Shown here piece after piece: positions 17,630-27,295 of a stretch of DNA of 64,000 nt. The notes beneath the pieces were generated by a model. It was not told the origin of the DNA. It was given only the letters and a program-made list of their open reading frames with translations, and did no database searches. Source of the stretch: Chloroflexota bacterium (GTDB lineage: Bacteria; Chloroflexota; Anaerolineae; J036; Brachytrichaceae); contig JAUQQA010000001.1 of NCBI GenBank assembly GCA_030550095.1, forward strand, positions 162,915 to 226,914, in the 5' to 3' direction. Made by a program: the position numbers and the translations under genes. The stretch's first letter is position 1, and every line of letters begins with the position of its first letter.

Positions 17630-18553
17630 CTATCGGCCCATCGTCGCAACGCCCACAGGCGCTAACTGGCTGTAAGCGCCCGCGAGGAACAACTCAGTCC
17701 ACACCACGGAGAACAAGGCGGTCGGCACTGCATACACAAACGCGCTCGTCAGATACGAGATCAGCGTCTGCACCAGCCACGGCGACTTGCCCCCTGCGAT
17801 CATGTTTGCAATGGAGATCGTGATGCTCCTCATCAGCCCATCGAGATAGCCCACGACGAAGGCAAGCACACCCACCACTACAGCGCAGACCAGCACAGCA
17901 CCGAGGTGGCTGAACATGAAGCGCAGCCCTTCGCCCAACGCCGCGCGTGCCGTCGGCGCTCCGCTCAGCACGATCGCGCGCTCGCTAAACGAGAGCGCAG
18001 GAAGCGCAACGGCGAGGTAAGGGACCAGCAAGCACAGCAACATCAGCATCGCGCTCAGCATGTTGCCAAACGTGCCCAGCGTGTCGCCAGCAAGCTCCAT
18101 CAGCCGCCCAAACCCCACGAGCGGATCAACCTCAGTCTCAAGATTCTGCATCTGCACAAACAACGCGCTCAGCTCTAGCCCCGAGGCAAACAACACGAGC
18201 ATGGTCACCACCACCAACGGCGCCAGCAACCAAAGCGCCACGCCAACCACACGCGGCAGATACACCAGTGCCATGGAGAGCGTAGCCCCTAACCGCTGTG
18301 GCGTTCGGTTCTGCTCGAAGTTGCGCGTCTCGATGATCAGGCTTGTGTGCAGCAGAAACTGAAGCAAAACGCCGAAAACGCCGAAGACAGGAATCAACAA
18401 AAGCAATAGGGTGCTCATCTCCCTGGGCACAGGCGCCCTAAACAGCAGCACGAGCGGCAGATAGACAAAGCTGAGCAGAAAACTAATCAGCCACAGCCGA
18501 CGATGCTTGATGGCGACATGAAACGAACGGGAAAGCACAAGTCCTAGATCCAT
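17630..18553 (-). CDS. Hypothetical polytopic membrane protein
   Basis: A 307-residue protein from ATG 18553 with AGGAGG just upstream. It has about six to seven hydrophobic helices, starting with a conserved-looking amphipathic N-terminus (DLGLVLSRSFHVAIKHRRLW) and then pairs of helices. This layout resembles the DUF7544 / glycerophosphodiester-phosphodiesterase membrane-domain group found in Chloroflexota and Actinobacteria. Function unknown. The open frame continues upstream of 18553, but those codons overlap the divergent NYN gene. Confidence 0.75.
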   Translation of the reverse strand: MDLGLVLSRSFHVAIKHRRLWLISFLLSFVYLPLVLLFRAPVPREMSTLLLLLIPVFGVFGVLLQFLLHTSLIIETRNFEQNRTPQRLGATLSMALVYLPRVVGVALWLLAPLVVVTMLVLFASGLELSALFVQMQNLETEVDPLVGFGRLMELAGDTLGTFGNMLSAMLMLLCLLVPYLAVALPALSFSERAIVLSGAPTARAALGEGLRFMFSHLGAVLVCAVVVGVLAFVVGYLDGLMRSITISIANMIAGGKSPWLVQTLISYLTSAFVYAVPTALFSVVWTELFLAGAYSQLAPVGVATMGR

Positions 18554-18701
18554 GGCTTTTGCCTCCTTTTCGTCGTGTGTGAGATCGCGTGCTGCGATGC
18601 ACTGTAGGCAGATCGGGTGCTGCGTGCTTGATGTGTTGTAGAGAATCTTCTCCGCAAGCCCGGGCACCCACACATCGTGTCGTGATACGATGCGTGAACA
18701 C

Positions 18702-19292
18702 ATGCCGTTGCTGATCGACGGGCACAACCTGATCGGCAAGCTGCCGGGGCTTTCGCTCGCCGACCCCGACGACGAAGCGCGGCTGGTGGCGCTGTTGCGC
18801 GCGTACGTCGCGCGCACGGGGCGGCAGGTGGTGGTCGTCTTTGACCCAGGCGACGCAGCAACGCCGTCGCTGTGGGGCGAGAACCGCCACCGAGAGGGCA
18901 AGCTCGAGGTCATCTTCGCACCCGCTGGACGCAAAGCTGACGACGTGCTGCGCGAGCGGATTGCCCACGCGCGCGATAAGCAAGGGCTGATCCTCATCAC
19001 CTCAGACAGTGCCGTGGCGCACTTTGCGCGGCAATGCGGCTTGCAGCATGTGCGCTCAGCAGAATGGTTTGCCGACGAGCTGCGCCGCGCCTTCGCTACA
19101 ACACAACCTCCCAAGCCAGAGACACTCAGCAAGCACGAGGTCGAAGCGTGGCTCACGTTGTTCCCTGAGCCGCCCACGCCCCCACCGCCTCCGCCTAAGC
19201 CCGACCCTCAGCTCCTCAAGCGCCAACGCCGACTCGAGCAGCTAAGGCGACAAGTGGCCAATCAGCAGCCGCTGCGCCGCGCTCAGGAATAG
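18702..19292 (+). CDS. NYN-domain (YacP-like) predicted endoribonuclease
   Basis: A 196-residue protein of the PIN-like NYN family related to YacP/Rae1, which cleaves mRNA on the ribosome in Bacillus. The start reads PLLIDGHNLIG, with the family's acidic Asp and the GHN motif, and further acidic residues follow in VVVFDPGD and KADDVLRERI. The C-terminus is a Pro-rich spacer and a charged, probably helical tail. The start was set at 18702 because a TACGAT -10 box (18686-18691) overlaps the alternative ATG at 18690. Confidence 0.85.
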   Translation: MPLLIDGHNLIGKLPGLSLADPDDEARLVALLRAYVARTGRQVVVVFDPGDAATPSLWGENRHREGKLEVIFAPAGRKADDVLRERIAHARDKQGLILITSDSAVAHFARQCGLQHVRSAEWFADELRRAFATTQPPKPETLSKHEVEAWLTLFPEPPTPPPPPPKPDPQLLKRQRRLEQLRRQVANQQPLRRAQE

Positions 19293-19375
19293 CGCGTGCA
19301 CATTTCTGCATCGTTGCTATCATTCCCCATACCCGCTGTGTGCAAGCGGATGGGCTTCTGGAGAGGAGATGGGCT

Positions 19376-20446
19376 ATGTTTCGAGAACCGCTGCTGGCAA
19401 GCGCGCCGCTAAGGGTGGTTGAGAGAACGACGGACGTGGCAACGCGCGCGCCCAGCCAGCCTTCCCGCACTTTCGACGCTTTCGGGCGACACATCCACTA
19501 TCTGCGCATCTCGCTCACCGACCGATGCAACCTGCGCTGCGTGTACTGCATGCCCGAGCAGGTTGTCTTCCGCCCCAACGAGGAGTTGCTCACCGACGAA
19601 GAGCTGTTCACCATCTTGCGCGTGATGAGCCGCTTGGGGTTTGACAAGTTCCGCCTCACTGGTGGCGAGCCAACCGTGCGCCCCGGCTTAGTGGAGATCG
19701 TGCGTGCCATTGCCGAATTGCCCACCACGCGCGAGATCGCCATGACCACCAACGGGCTGAAGCTGGCGCGGCTGGCTGCGCCGCTTAAGGCTGCTGGGCT
19801 TTCGCGCGTCAACATCAGCATTGACTCGCTCGACCCGCACAAGTTCAAGCGCATCACTCGCTGGGGAAACCTGCACGACGTGCTTGAAGGCATCGCGGCT
19901 GCTGAGCGCGTGGGTCTGACGCCGATCAAACTCAACGCAGTGGTGATCCGCGGCTTCAACGAGGACGACGTGGTGCCATTAGCAGCGCTAACGCTCGAGC
20001 ACGATTGGCAGGTGCGCTTCATCGAGGTCATGCCCTTCGCCGATGTCGCCGCGTTTCAGCAAGCGGCTATCGTCACCACGCAAGAGATGATGGCACGCAT
20101 CGAAGCGGCGCTTGGGCCGCTGGAGATCGAGAACGGCGGCAAGCTCGACGGCGAAGCGCGCCTCTACCGCTTGCCAGGAGCGCGTGGCGTGATCGGCTTC
20201 ATCAGCCCCGTCACCGCGCCCTTCTGCGCTAGCTGCAACCGCGTGCGCCTCACTGCCGATGGCACCCTGCGCCTGTGCTTGTTGAAAGATGGCGAAGTGG
20301 ACCTCAAGACGCCACTGCGCCGCGGCGCGCGCGAGGACGACCTCGAGGCGATCATCCGCGAGGCAATCTGGCTCAAGCCCTGGGGACATGACCTCGCCGA
20401 GGGCGTGATCCCCATGAACCGCATCATGAGCGAGATCGGCGGGTGA
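19376..20446 (+). CDS. moaA: GTP 3',8-cyclase MoaA
   Basis: Radical SAM enzyme that makes 3',8-cyclo-GTP, the first step of molybdenum cofactor synthesis. The N-terminal SAM cluster is CNLRCVYC near residue 50, and the C-terminal 4Fe-4S cluster uses FCASCNRVR with a later Cys in LRLCLL. The chain ends in Gly-Gly, which MoaA needs for activity. The start at 19376 is set by GGAGAGGAG 7 bases upstream. It heads a run moaA-moaC-moaD-moaE with tiny gaps or overlaps. The cofactor is probably used by the molybdenum hydroxylase encoded at 36 kb. Confidence 0.96.
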   Translation: MFREPLLASAPLRVVERTTDVATRAPSQPSRTFDAFGRHIHYLRISLTDRCNLRCVYCMPEQVVFRPNEELLTDEELFTILRVMSRLGFDKFRLTGGEPTVRPGLVEIVRAIAELPTTREIAMTTNGLKLARLAAPLKAAGLSRVNISIDSLDPHKFKRITRWGNLHDVLEGIAAAERVGLTPIKLNAVVIRGFNEDDVVPLAALTLEHDWQVRFIEVMPFADVAAFQQAAIVTTQEMMARIEAALGPLEIENGGKLDGEARLYRLPGARGVIGFISPVTAPFCASCNRVRLTADGTLRLCLLKDGEVDLKTPLRRGAREDDLEAIIREAIWLKPWGHDLAEGVIPMNRIMSEIGG

Positions 20447-20459
20447 GACAATTCGCCCC

Positions 20460-20954
20460 ATGACGCTTTCGCATCTCAACGCGCAGGGCGAAGCGCACAT
20501 GGTGGACGTCGGCACCAAGCCCGACACCACGCGCGAAGCCGAAGCCGAAGCCGTGGTGGAGATGAGCGCAGAAGCGTATCAAGCGCTGCTCAGCGGCAAC
20601 CTGAAGAAAGGGGATGCCTTCAGCGTCGCGCGCATCGCCGGCATTCTGGCGGCAAAGCGCACCAGTGAGCTGATCCCCCTTTGCCACCCACTGCCGCTCA
20701 CGCACGTCGAGGTCGCGTTAGAGCCGTTGGGGATCACCGAGGGACGCGGCGCTGTGGGCGTGCGCGCGCGCGTGGCGTGCGTGGGCAAGACCGGCGTGGA
20801 GATGGAAGCACTCACCGCAGCAAGCATTGCCGCGCTGACCCTCTATGACATGGTGAAGGGCGTGGACCGCGGCACGGTGATCCGCCATGTGCGGCTGCTC
20901 GCCAAGCGCGGCGGCAAATCAGGCGAGTGGATCGCCACAGGAGAGGAGAGATGA
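20460..20954 (+). CDS. moaC: Cyclic pyranopterin monophosphate synthase MoaC
   Basis: Converts 3',8-cyclo-GTP to cyclic pyranopterin monophosphate. It has 164 residues, the normal length. Family motifs are HMVDVG near the N-terminus, the [13 protein letters not shown] segment, the substrate-binding [10 protein letters not shown] loop with Cys-His, and [11 protein letters not shown] followed by LYDMVK. It lies 13 bases after moaA and overlaps moaD by four bases (ATGA), so translation is coupled. Confidence 0.96.
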   Translation: MTLSHLNAQGEAHMVDVGTKPDTTREAEAEAVVEMSAEAYQALLSGNLKKGDAFSVARIAGILAAKRTSELIPLCHPLPLTHVEVALEPLGITEGRGAVGVRARVACVGKTGVEMEALTAASIAALTLYDMVKGVDRGTVIRHVRLLAKRGGKSGEWIATGEER

Positions 20955-21193
20955 GAGTTAAGCTGTTTGCCACGCTCAAGGAAAAAGCCGGCGCGCCCGA
21001 GATTGTGTTGCAAGGCGCTGTCTCCACCGTTGCCGAAGTGCGCCAGCGCATCGCCGAGCAATACCCCCACCTTGCCGCGCTGGCGGCGCGCTCCATCGTC
21101 GCCGTCAATCATCAATTCGCCTTCGATGCAGACCCCGTTCGCCCAGAGGACGAAGTCGCGCTGTTTCCACCTGTGAGCGGAGGTGCAGCATGA
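20951..21193 (+). CDS. moaD: Molybdopterin synthase sulfur carrier subunit MoaD, with extended C-terminus
   Basis: Ubiquitin-fold sulfur carrier of 80 residues. The start [14 protein letters not shown] and the middle NHQFA and [12 protein letters not shown] segments are typical. Normally the chain ends in Gly-Gly, which MoeB adenylates and converts to a thiocarboxylate. Here two Ala follow (codons GGA GGT GCA GCA TGA), caused by the way the stop overlaps the moaE start (ATGA). The carrier would need trimming by a protease, or must work differently, unless the last bases are a sequencing error. Coupled to moaC and moaE. Confidence 0.92.
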   Translation: MRVKLFATLKEKAGAPEIVLQGAVSTVAEVRQRIAEQYPHLAALAARSIVAVNHQFAFDADPVRPEDEVALFPPVSGGAA

Positions 21194-21645
21194 GCGCGGA
21201 GACGCCCACACTCATCGAGATCACGCACGCGCCGATTGACTTGAACGCATTGCAACGCGCCATAACCACCCCACGCGACGGCGCTGTAGTCCTCTTCACA
21301 GGCACGGTGCGCGGGCAAACTGGCGAGCTGGAAACCGTGCAACTGGAATACGAAGCCTACACCGAGATGGCGCTCGCCAAATTGCGGCAAGTTGCCGAGG
21401 AAATGCGCGCGCGTTTCCCGCTCATTCACGGCATTGCGCTCGTGCAGCGCATCGGCACCATGGACGTGGGTGAGCCAACCGTTGCGGTCGCAGTGAGCGC
21501 TGGGCATCGCGGCGACGGCGCCTTCGAGGCAGCACGCTACGGCATTGACCGCCTGAAACAAATCGTGCCCATTTGGAAAAAAGAGGTACGTCCAGACGGC
21601 AGCGCCTGGGTCGAGGGCGACTACATGCCCACAGCGCGCGATTGA
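21190..21645 (+). CDS. moaE: Molybdopterin synthase catalytic subunit MoaE
   Basis: Transfers sulfur from MoaD to cyclic pyranopterin monophosphate to make molybdopterin. It has 151 residues, with the family motifs VLFTGTVR, the AGHRGDGAFEAARYGIDRLK stretch and VPIWKKE, which includes the two active-site lysines. It starts inside the moaD stop codon. This is the last gene of the moa run; insertion genes such as moeA and mogA are not in the window. Confidence 0.95.
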   Translation: MSAETPTLIEITHAPIDLNALQRAITTPRDGAVVLFTGTVRGQTGELETVQLEYEAYTEMALAKLRQVAEEMRARFPLIHGIALVQRIGTMDVGEPTVAVAVSAGHRGDGAFEAARYGIDRLKQIVPIWKKEVRPDGSAWVEGDYMPTARD

Positions 21646-21701
21646 GCGCCCTGCCCACGTAATAACCCCGCAGGCATCGCTACAATCGCGGCGCTGTCAC
21701 C

Positions 21702-22706
21702 ATGGGCACGATCCGCAAAGTTCTCGTCACGGGCGGCGCAGGCTACATCGGCAGCGTCGCCGCACGTCTATTGTTGCGCGCTGGCTACGCCGTTGTTGTT
21801 GTGGACAACCTATACCAAGGCCACCGCGCCGCCGTGCCCCCTCAGGCGCATTGGGCACGCGTTGACCTCGCCGACAAGAACGCGCTGCGCGCTGTTTTCG
21901 CACAGCACCCCGACGTGGACGCGGTGATGCACTTCGCCGCCTACACACTCGTCGGCGAGAGCATGGCGCAGCCGCTGAAATACCTGCGCGATAACCTCGT
22001 CAACGCCTGCAACCTGCTGGAGGTGATGCTCGAGCACGGCGTGCTGCGCTTCATCCTCTCTTCGACGGCAAACTTGTTCGACCTGCCGCCCGAGCACCAG
22101 GATCAGCCGATCACCGAGGAATTCCCCATCATCCCCGGCTCACCTTACGGCGAAAGCAAGTTTTTCGTGGAGCGCGTGCTGCATTGGCTACACCGCACGC
22201 ACGGGTTGAAGTACGTCAGCCTGCGCTACTTCAACGCGGCTGGCGCGCTGCCCGATTGCGGCGAAGATCACGACCCCGAAACGCACCTCATCCCGCTCGT
22301 GCTGCAGGTGGCGCTTGGGCAGCGATCGCACATCACCATCTTCGGCGACGACTACCCCACGCGCGATGGCACATGCGTGCGCGATTACATCCACGTCGCC
22401 GACCTCGCCCAAGCCCACATCTTGGCGCTCGAGGCGCTCGACACGCTCGGCGCGCGCCACTACAACCTGGGCAACGGCACCGGCTACACCGTTAAAGAAG
22501 TGATCGAGACCGCGCGCCGCATCACTGGGCACCCCATCCCTGCTGTGATCGGTCCGCGCCGCCCTGGCGACCCTGCCGTGTTGGTTGCCTCGTCGGAGCG
22601 CATTCGTCGTGAGCTGGGCTGGGCGCCGCAATATCCTGACCTCGAGTCCATCGTGCGCAGCGCGTGGGAGTGGCACCGCGCCCACCCCAACGGCTATGAG
22701 GACTGA
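21702..22706 (+). CDS. galE: UDP-glucose 4-epimerase
   Basis: Extended SDR enzyme that interconverts UDP-glucose and UDP-galactose. It has 334 residues, the usual GalE length. NAD-binding GGAGYIGS is at the N-terminus, SST near 125 and the catalytic Tyr-Lys pair in [11 protein letters not shown]. GalE-specific stretches such as LRYFNAAGA and [19 protein letters not shown] are clear. A TACAAT box at 21681-21686 with no ribosome site suggests a short or absent 5' leader. Product likely feeds surface glycans. Confidence 0.94.
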   Translation: MGTIRKVLVTGGAGYIGSVAARLLLRAGYAVVVVDNLYQGHRAAVPPQAHWARVDLADKNALRAVFAQHPDVDAVMHFAAYTLVGESMAQPLKYLRDNLVNACNLLEVMLEHGVLRFILSSTANLFDLPPEHQDQPITEEFPIIPGSPYGESKFFVERVLHWLHRTHGLKYVSLRYFNAAGALPDCGEDHDPETHLIPLVLQVALGQRSHITIFGDDYPTRDGTCVRDYIHVADLAQAHILALEALDTLGARHYNLGNGTGYTVKEVIETARRITGHPIPAVIGPRRPGDPAVLVASSERIRRELGWAPQYPDLESIVRSAWEWHRAHPNGYED

Positions 22707-22727
22707 TGCGCTACACTCAGCGTCACC

Positions 22728-24002
22728 ATGAGCGAGCATCCCAACGCGCTGGTCGAGATCGGCAAACGCGCGCGCGCAGCAAGCAAAACACTTGCACGCC
22801 TGCCCACAGCCCAAAAGAACGCCGCGCTGCTGGCGATCGCCGACGAGTTGCTGCGCTGCCAAGAAGCGATCCTCGCCGCAAACGCGCGCGATGTCGCTGC
22901 TGCGCGCGAGAAAAACGTCTCGCCCGCGTTTCTCGACCGGCTTACGCTGACGCCGCAGCGCCTCGCAGACATGGCGCGCGATGTGCGTGCCGTCGCTGCC
23001 TTGCCCGACCCCATCGGCGAGCAATTTGACCACACGACCCTGCCGAACGGTCTGCGCCTACACAAACGACGCATCCCCATCGGCGTGCTCGGCGTGATCT
23101 ACGAGGCACGCCCGAACGTGACCACTGACGTCGCCGCGTTGGCGCTGAAGAGCGGCAACGCAGTGATCTTGCGCGGCGGCAGCGACAACCTGAACAGCAA
23201 CCAAGCGCTGGTCGCCGCAGTGCACCGCGCGCTGGCAGCAAACGCCATCCCCACCGACGCCGTTCAGCTCATCACCGACACCGACCGCGCGCGTGTGTTG
23301 GAGCTGCTGCGGCTGCACGAGTACGTGGACCTGATCATCCCACGCGGCGGCGAAAGCCTACACCGCTTCTGCCGTGAGCACAGCACCATCCCCGTGATCA
23401 CAGGCGGCATGGGCATCAACCACATCTACGTGGACGCCTCGGCAGAGCTGGACAAAGCCGTTGAAGTGGTCTTCAACGCCAAAGTGAGCAAGCCAACCGT
23501 GTGCAACGCGCTGAGCACGTTGCTCGTACACGCACACATCGCTGCGACGTTCCTGCCGCGCCTCGCGCAGCGGCTCGCCGAGCGGCAAGTGGAGCTGCGC
23601 TGCGACGCGCGCGCGCTGAGCCTGTTGCAGCCTATCTACCCGCTGGCGCGCCTCGCCGATGACGCCACCGATTGGGACACCGAATGGCTAGCGCTGATCC
23701 TCGGCGTGCACATCGTGGACTCCGCCGAAGAGGCGATCGCCTTCATCCAAGCGCACACGATGGAGCACAGCGACGGCATTTGTGCACAAGACCCGCAGGT
23801 GATCGAGCAGTTCATCAACGCGATCGACTCCTCCGCCGTATTCATCAACGCCAGCACGCGCTTCAACGACGGCGGGCAATTCGGGCTTGGCGCAGAGGTA
23901 GCGATCAGCACGCAACGCATTCACGCGCGCGGACCGATGGCGCTGCGCGAACTCACAAGCTACAAGTGGGTGTGCGAAGGCGACGGTCACGTGCGCTGGT
24001 AA
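22728..24002 (+). CDS. proA: Glutamate-5-semialdehyde dehydrogenase (gamma-glutamyl phosphate reductase)
   Basis: Second enzyme of proline synthesis, reducing gamma-glutamyl phosphate to the semialdehyde with NADPH. The 424 residues match the family. Motifs include the [19 protein letters not shown] stretch, [13 protein letters not shown], and the catalytic Cys in [12 protein letters not shown] near residue 258. The partner proB is not in the window. A TACACT box lies exactly 10 bases before the ATG, so transcription is probably leaderless. Confidence 0.96.
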   Translation: MSEHPNALVEIGKRARAASKTLARLPTAQKNAALLAIADELLRCQEAILAANARDVAAAREKNVSPAFLDRLTLTPQRLADMARDVRAVAALPDPIGEQFDHTTLPNGLRLHKRRIPIGVLGVIYEARPNVTTDVAALALKSGNAVILRGGSDNLNSNQALVAAVHRALAANAIPTDAVQLITDTDRARVLELLRLHEYVDLIIPRGGESLHRFCREHSTIPVITGGMGINHIYVDASAELDKAVEVVFNAKVSKPTVCNALSTLLVHAHIAATFLPRLAQRLAERQVELRCDARALSLLQPIYPLARLADDATDWDTEWLALILGVHIVDSAEEAIAFIQAHTMEHSDGICAQDPQVIEQFINAIDSSAVFINASTRFNDGGQFGLGAEVAISTQRIHARGPMALRELTSYKWVCEGDGHVRW

Positions 24003-24032
24003 CAAGAAGGCTTCAGACCGCTTCCGTAGCCT

Positions 24033-24842
24033 TTAACCCACACGCCGCACGCGCGCGAGCGCGCGCACCTGCGCGGCAGGGTCTGCCGCCGTGATCAGTG
24101 CCTCACCGACGAGCACCGCATGAGCACCAAACGTTGCTACGCGCGCCACGTCTTCCGCAGTGAAGATGCCGCTTTCAGAGACAAGGGTGATGCCCGACAC
24201 GCCGCGCAGTGCCGCAGCACAACGCGCCGTTGTGGCTAGGTCGGTGCGGAAGGTGCGCAGGTCGCGGTTGTTCACACCGATCACGCGCGCGCCCACGCGC
24301 AACGCGCGTTCCACCTCATGCGGGTCGTGCACTTCCACCAACGGCGCTAGCCCGAGCGATTGCGCGAGCGCGTGTAGATCCGCCAGTTGCACCTCGTCCA
24401 GCGCAGCCACGATGAGCAGCACAGCATCTGCTCCCCAAGCGCGCGCCTCGTACACCTGATAAGCGTCTATCACGAAGTCTTTGCGCAGCAACGGGCGCTC
24501 GGTGACGCGCCGCACATCTTGCAAGTGCGCCGGCGCGCCTTTGAAGAACGCCTCGTCGGTGAGCACGCTGATCGCGGCAGCGCCATTGGCGTCGTACACG
24601 CGCGCCCAATGCAGTGGATCGAACGGCTGCGGCGCGAACACGCCTTTGGAAGGCGAAGCGCATTTGATCTCCGCGATCAACGCGACGTGCTCGCCAGCGC
24701 GGAGCGCGCCCACCCAATCGCGCGGCGCGGGTGCTTGCTCGGCTTGCGCGCGGAGCGCGGCAAGCGGCACGCGCGCCCTGCGCGCGGGCAGCTCCACCGT
24801 GCGCTTGTGCTCTAAGATAGTCGCAAGGATGTCGGCAACCAT
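24033..24842 (-). CDS. trpC: Indole-3-glycerol phosphate synthase
   Basis: Tryptophan pathway enzyme closing the indole ring, a 269-residue TIM barrel. Motifs: the catalytic Lys in EIKCASPSKG, RKDFVIDAYQVYEA, and the phosphate-binding GVNNRDL and SESGI segments. The start is ATG 24842; the longer open frame upstream is an antisense shadow of the HD gene. It stands alone, away from other trp genes, divergent from the HD gene, with a TACCAT box on the minus strand about 15 bases before the ATG. Confidence 0.95.
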   Translation of the reverse strand: MVADILATILEHKRTVELPARRARVPLAALRAQAEQAPAPRDWVGALRAGEHVALIAEIKCASPSKGVFAPQPFDPLHWARVYDANGAAAISVLTDEAFFKGAPAHLQDVRRVTERPLLRKDFVIDAYQVYEARAWGADAVLLIVAALDEVQLADLHALAQSLGLAPLVEVHDPHEVERALRVGARVIGVNNRDLRTFRTDLATTARCAAALRGVSGITLVSESGIFTAEDVARVATFGAHAVLVGEALITAADPAAQVRALARVRRVG

Positions 24843-24896
24843 GAGCGCTTGCGCGCTATGGTAACACGCACAAGCGACGGCGCTAGAATCGCCCCC

Positions 24897-25478
24897 ATGA
24901 CTGCATACGACCGCAACGCCGCGTGGGCGCTGGTCAGCGAATGGACCACCGAGCCAAACTTGCTGCGCCACATGCTCGCTGTAGAGGTCGCCATGCGCGC
25001 CTATGCGCCACGCTTTGGTGGCGATCCAGAGCTGTGGGGAGTGGTCGGCTTGCTTCACGACTTCGACTATCAGCGCTATCCAAACCTCGACGGCAGTGGT
25101 CATCCACTGGTGGGCATTCGCGTGCTGCGCGAGCAGGGCTGGCCCGAGGTGATCGTGCGCGCCATCGCAGCGCACGCGCCTGAGATCACCGGCATCCAGC
25201 CCGAAACGCCGATGGAGAAAGCGCTGGTTGCAGTGGACGAACTCACGGGGTTCATTGCGGCTGTCACTTACGTGCGCCCCTCGAAGAACATCGCCGATGT
25301 GCAGCTCTCGTCCATCAAGAAGAAGTGGAAGGAGAAGGCATTCGCAGCAGGCGTGCATCGAGATGAGATCGAGCGCGCCGCGGCTGCGCTCGGCGTCCCG
25401 CTTGATGAGCACATCACCATTGTGCTCAACGCGATGCAAGCCAACGCTGCCCTGCTCGGGCTAGACGGCACTCGTTGA
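24897..25478 (+). CDS. HD-domain hydrolase
   Basis: A 193-residue metal-dependent phosphohydrolase-type protein. Metal ligands fit the HD pattern: His in LLRHMLAVE, the HD pair in LLHDFDY, and a later His in IAAHAPEI. A further Asp lies in AVDELTGFI. The start at 24897 follows a TAGAAT box by 7 bases and has no ribosome site. These small HD proteins usually act on nucleotides or phosphorylated metabolites, but the substrate is unknown. Confidence 0.88.
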   Translation: MTAYDRNAAWALVSEWTTEPNLLRHMLAVEVAMRAYAPRFGGDPELWGVVGLLHDFDYQRYPNLDGSGHPLVGIRVLREQGWPEVIVRAIAAHAPEITGIQPETPMEKALVAVDELTGFIAAVTYVRPSKNIADVQLSSIKKKWKEKAFAAGVHRDEIERAAAALGVPLDEHITIVLNAMQANAALLGLDGTR

Positions 25479-25486
25479 CACAGCGC

Positions 25487-26545
25487 ATGCGTGCCTCATC
25501 GCGTCGTGGGTCAGCTTGGGGGTTGGTGGCGATCGCTGCTGGGGTCTCGGCGCTGGTGATCGGCGCGATGCTCGTGCTGCCCAACCTCACGGGCAATGCC
25601 TCCTCCCCAGCAGCCACCACGCAGCCGCTTCCCTTGCCCACCCTACCCAACGGTGCGCCAGCGCCTGCGCTCCCAGCAGCCGCCGAGGATGCCACGCGCG
25701 CCCTTCCCACCCTCGCCGCACCGCCGACGCCTGCGCCCATGCCAACGCCCGTTGTGATCGAGCACGTGGTCGCCTCAGGCGAGACGTGTAGCGCGATCGC
25801 GCTGCGCTACGGTGTGAGCTTGGAGACGCTTGCCCTCGTCAACAACCTCGACCTCAATAACAACTGTCCCATCTACGTGGGGCAAACGCTCAAAATCCTT
25901 TTGCCCACGCCCACACCCAGCACTGCGCAGGCACTCGCGCAAAGTATTGCGCCGTCCGCGCCCGCCGCGCCGATCACACATGTGGTGCAGCCCAACGAGA
26001 CGTGTTCTGCGATCGCGCTCCGTTACAACATCCCGCTTGAGACGCTGCGCGCGCAAAACAACCTCGACGAGCAATGCATCATCCGCGTGGGTCAAACGCT
26101 CATCATCGCGCGCAACGCGCCCCAGCCCGAAGAGGCAGCCGCTGCGCCGATCGTGATGCAAACGCCGACGCCGCGCAGCGGCTACCCTGCGCCAGTGCTC
26201 CTGGTGCCCGCTGATGGCGCGCGCGTAGAGGCCGAGCAGACCACCATCACGTTGCAATGGCTCGCTGTTGGGCTGCTTCAGCCCAATGAGTGGTACGTGG
26301 TGCAAGTGCAACCTGAGGATGGCGATCGAGCGTTGCTCTTCGAGACCAAAGCCACTTCGCTCAAGCTTAACCGCGACGTCCTCGGCGAGCAGCCCGAACG
26401 CACACTGGTGTGGTGGGTGCAAGTCAAGCGCCGGCTGAGCAGCGAGATCGTAAACCCTGAGCAGCGCTACACCCCTCTCAGCCCTCCCAGTGCTGCGCGG
26501 CGCTTCACGTGGCGCCAGCCGCTTGCAGCAACGCCGACGCCGTAG
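25487..26545 (+). CDS. LysM-domain cell-surface protein
   Basis: A membrane-anchored, externally exposed protein of about 352 residues that probably binds peptidoglycan or related glycans. An N-terminal helix (about 12-34) is followed by a Pro/Ala/Thr-rich spacer, two LysM repeats (about 87-135 and 160-207, each with a GETCSAIALRY- or NETCSAIALRY-type start), and a C-terminal beta-rich domain ending in a short Pro tail. Start uncertain: ATG 25487 or a TTG at 25475 that overlaps the stop of the HD gene; neither has a ribosome site. Confidence 0.85.
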   Translation: MRASSRRGSAWGLVAIAAGVSALVIGAMLVLPNLTGNASSPAATTQPLPLPTLPNGAPAPALPAAAEDATRALPTLAAPPTPAPMPTPVVIEHVVASGETCSAIALRYGVSLETLALVNNLDLNNNCPIYVGQTLKILLPTPTPSTAQALAQSIAPSAPAAPITHVVQPNETCSAIALRYNIPLETLRAQNNLDEQCIIRVGQTLIIARNAPQPEEAAAAPIVMQTPTPRSGYPAPVLLVPADGARVEAEQTTITLQWLAVGLLQPNEWYVVQVQPEDGDRALLFETKATSLKLNRDVLGEQPERTLVWWVQVKRRLSSEIVNPEQRYTPLSPPSAARRFTWRQPLAATPTP

Positions 26546-26557
26546 CGCCTTCGGTAC

Positions 26558-27295
26558 TCATGCCACGCGCTCCACGACGAGCAAGTGCGAGACGCCAAAC
26601 ACGCGCAACGGCGTGCGCTCTAACATGTGCATAAGCGCGCGCACCCACGCCCCAAGCCGCGGGCGACGCGCGATCACGTTATCAAAGGCGGGATAAACCT
26701 GCGTGTGCAACACCGCGCGCGCGGGTGTCTCCGCGAACAGAGCGCGCAACTGCGCCGCCGTGTATGCGCGCACGTGTGGCGCAAGGCGATTGCGCAGCGG
26801 GTCGGGCAACCAGTTCACCAACGGCTTGTTGCCGAAGGAGTAGCGCCCACGCCAATAGATGCCATGCGTCTCAAAGGGATATAGCCGATTAGGCACGAAA
26901 ATCACCGCGCGCCCGCCGGGTCGCAACACGCGCACCATCTCGCGACAGGCAAGGCGATCATCTTGCACGTGCTCGAGCACCTCGTGGCTGAGCACCACAT
27001 CAAATGCTGCATCTTGAAACGGCAAATGTTCGCCTGCTGCGCGCAGCAAATTGGGGATCCCAGCCTCGACGCCGCGCCGCAGGTATTCCTCCTCGATGTC
27101 GAGACCGATCACGTGTGGTGTGTAGCGCGCAATCGCGCGCACGTATAAACCAATGCCGCACCCGTCCACCAGCACGCGCGCTCCTGCCAGCGGCGCAACG
27201 GCGTTGATCAACGCTAAGCGACGCTCTTGACCCGCGCGCCACACAAGCGAGGGCACGCCGCGCAGCGCGCGTATATCCTCAGCCCCTGTGCTCAT
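26558..27295 (-). CDS. Class I SAM-dependent methyltransferase
   Basis: A 245-residue methyltransferase of the Methyltransf_11/25 type. The SAM-binding VDGCGIGLYVRAIA motif lies near residue 43, an acidic residue follows in GLDIEEEYLR, and the post-motif SHEVLEHV is typical. The ATG overlaps the stop of the second methyltransferase by four bases, so the two are co-translated. The LYPFETHGIYW region resembles ubiquinone/menaquinone- and sugar-methyltransferases. Substrate unknown. Confidence 0.87.
   Translation of the reverse strand: MSTGAEDIRALRGVPSLVWRAGQERRLALINAVAPLAGARVLVDGCGIGLYVRAIARYTPHVIGLDIEEEYLRRGVEAGIPNLLRAAGEHLPFQDAAFDVVLSHEVLEHVQDDRLACREMVRVLRPGGRAVIFVPNRLYPFETHGIYWRGRYSFGNKPLVNWLPDPLRNRLAPHVRAYTAAQLRALFAETPARAVLHTQVYPAFDNVIARRPRLGAWVRALMHMLERTPLRVFGVSHLLVVERVA

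Noticed and set aside
18690..18701. ATG 18690 as start of the NYN protein
   Set aside because: It overlaps the TACGAT -10 box; ATG 18702 sits 10 bases after the box and begins the conserved domain.
19293..19375. Molybdenum cofactor riboswitch before moaA
   Set aside because: The gap is only about 83 bases, too short for the known Moco aptamer, and no matching stems were seen.
24843..25439. N-terminal extension of trpC to 468 residues
   Set aside because: The extra part lies wholly antisense to the HD gene and adds nothing homologous; ATG 24842 gives a normal-length enzyme.
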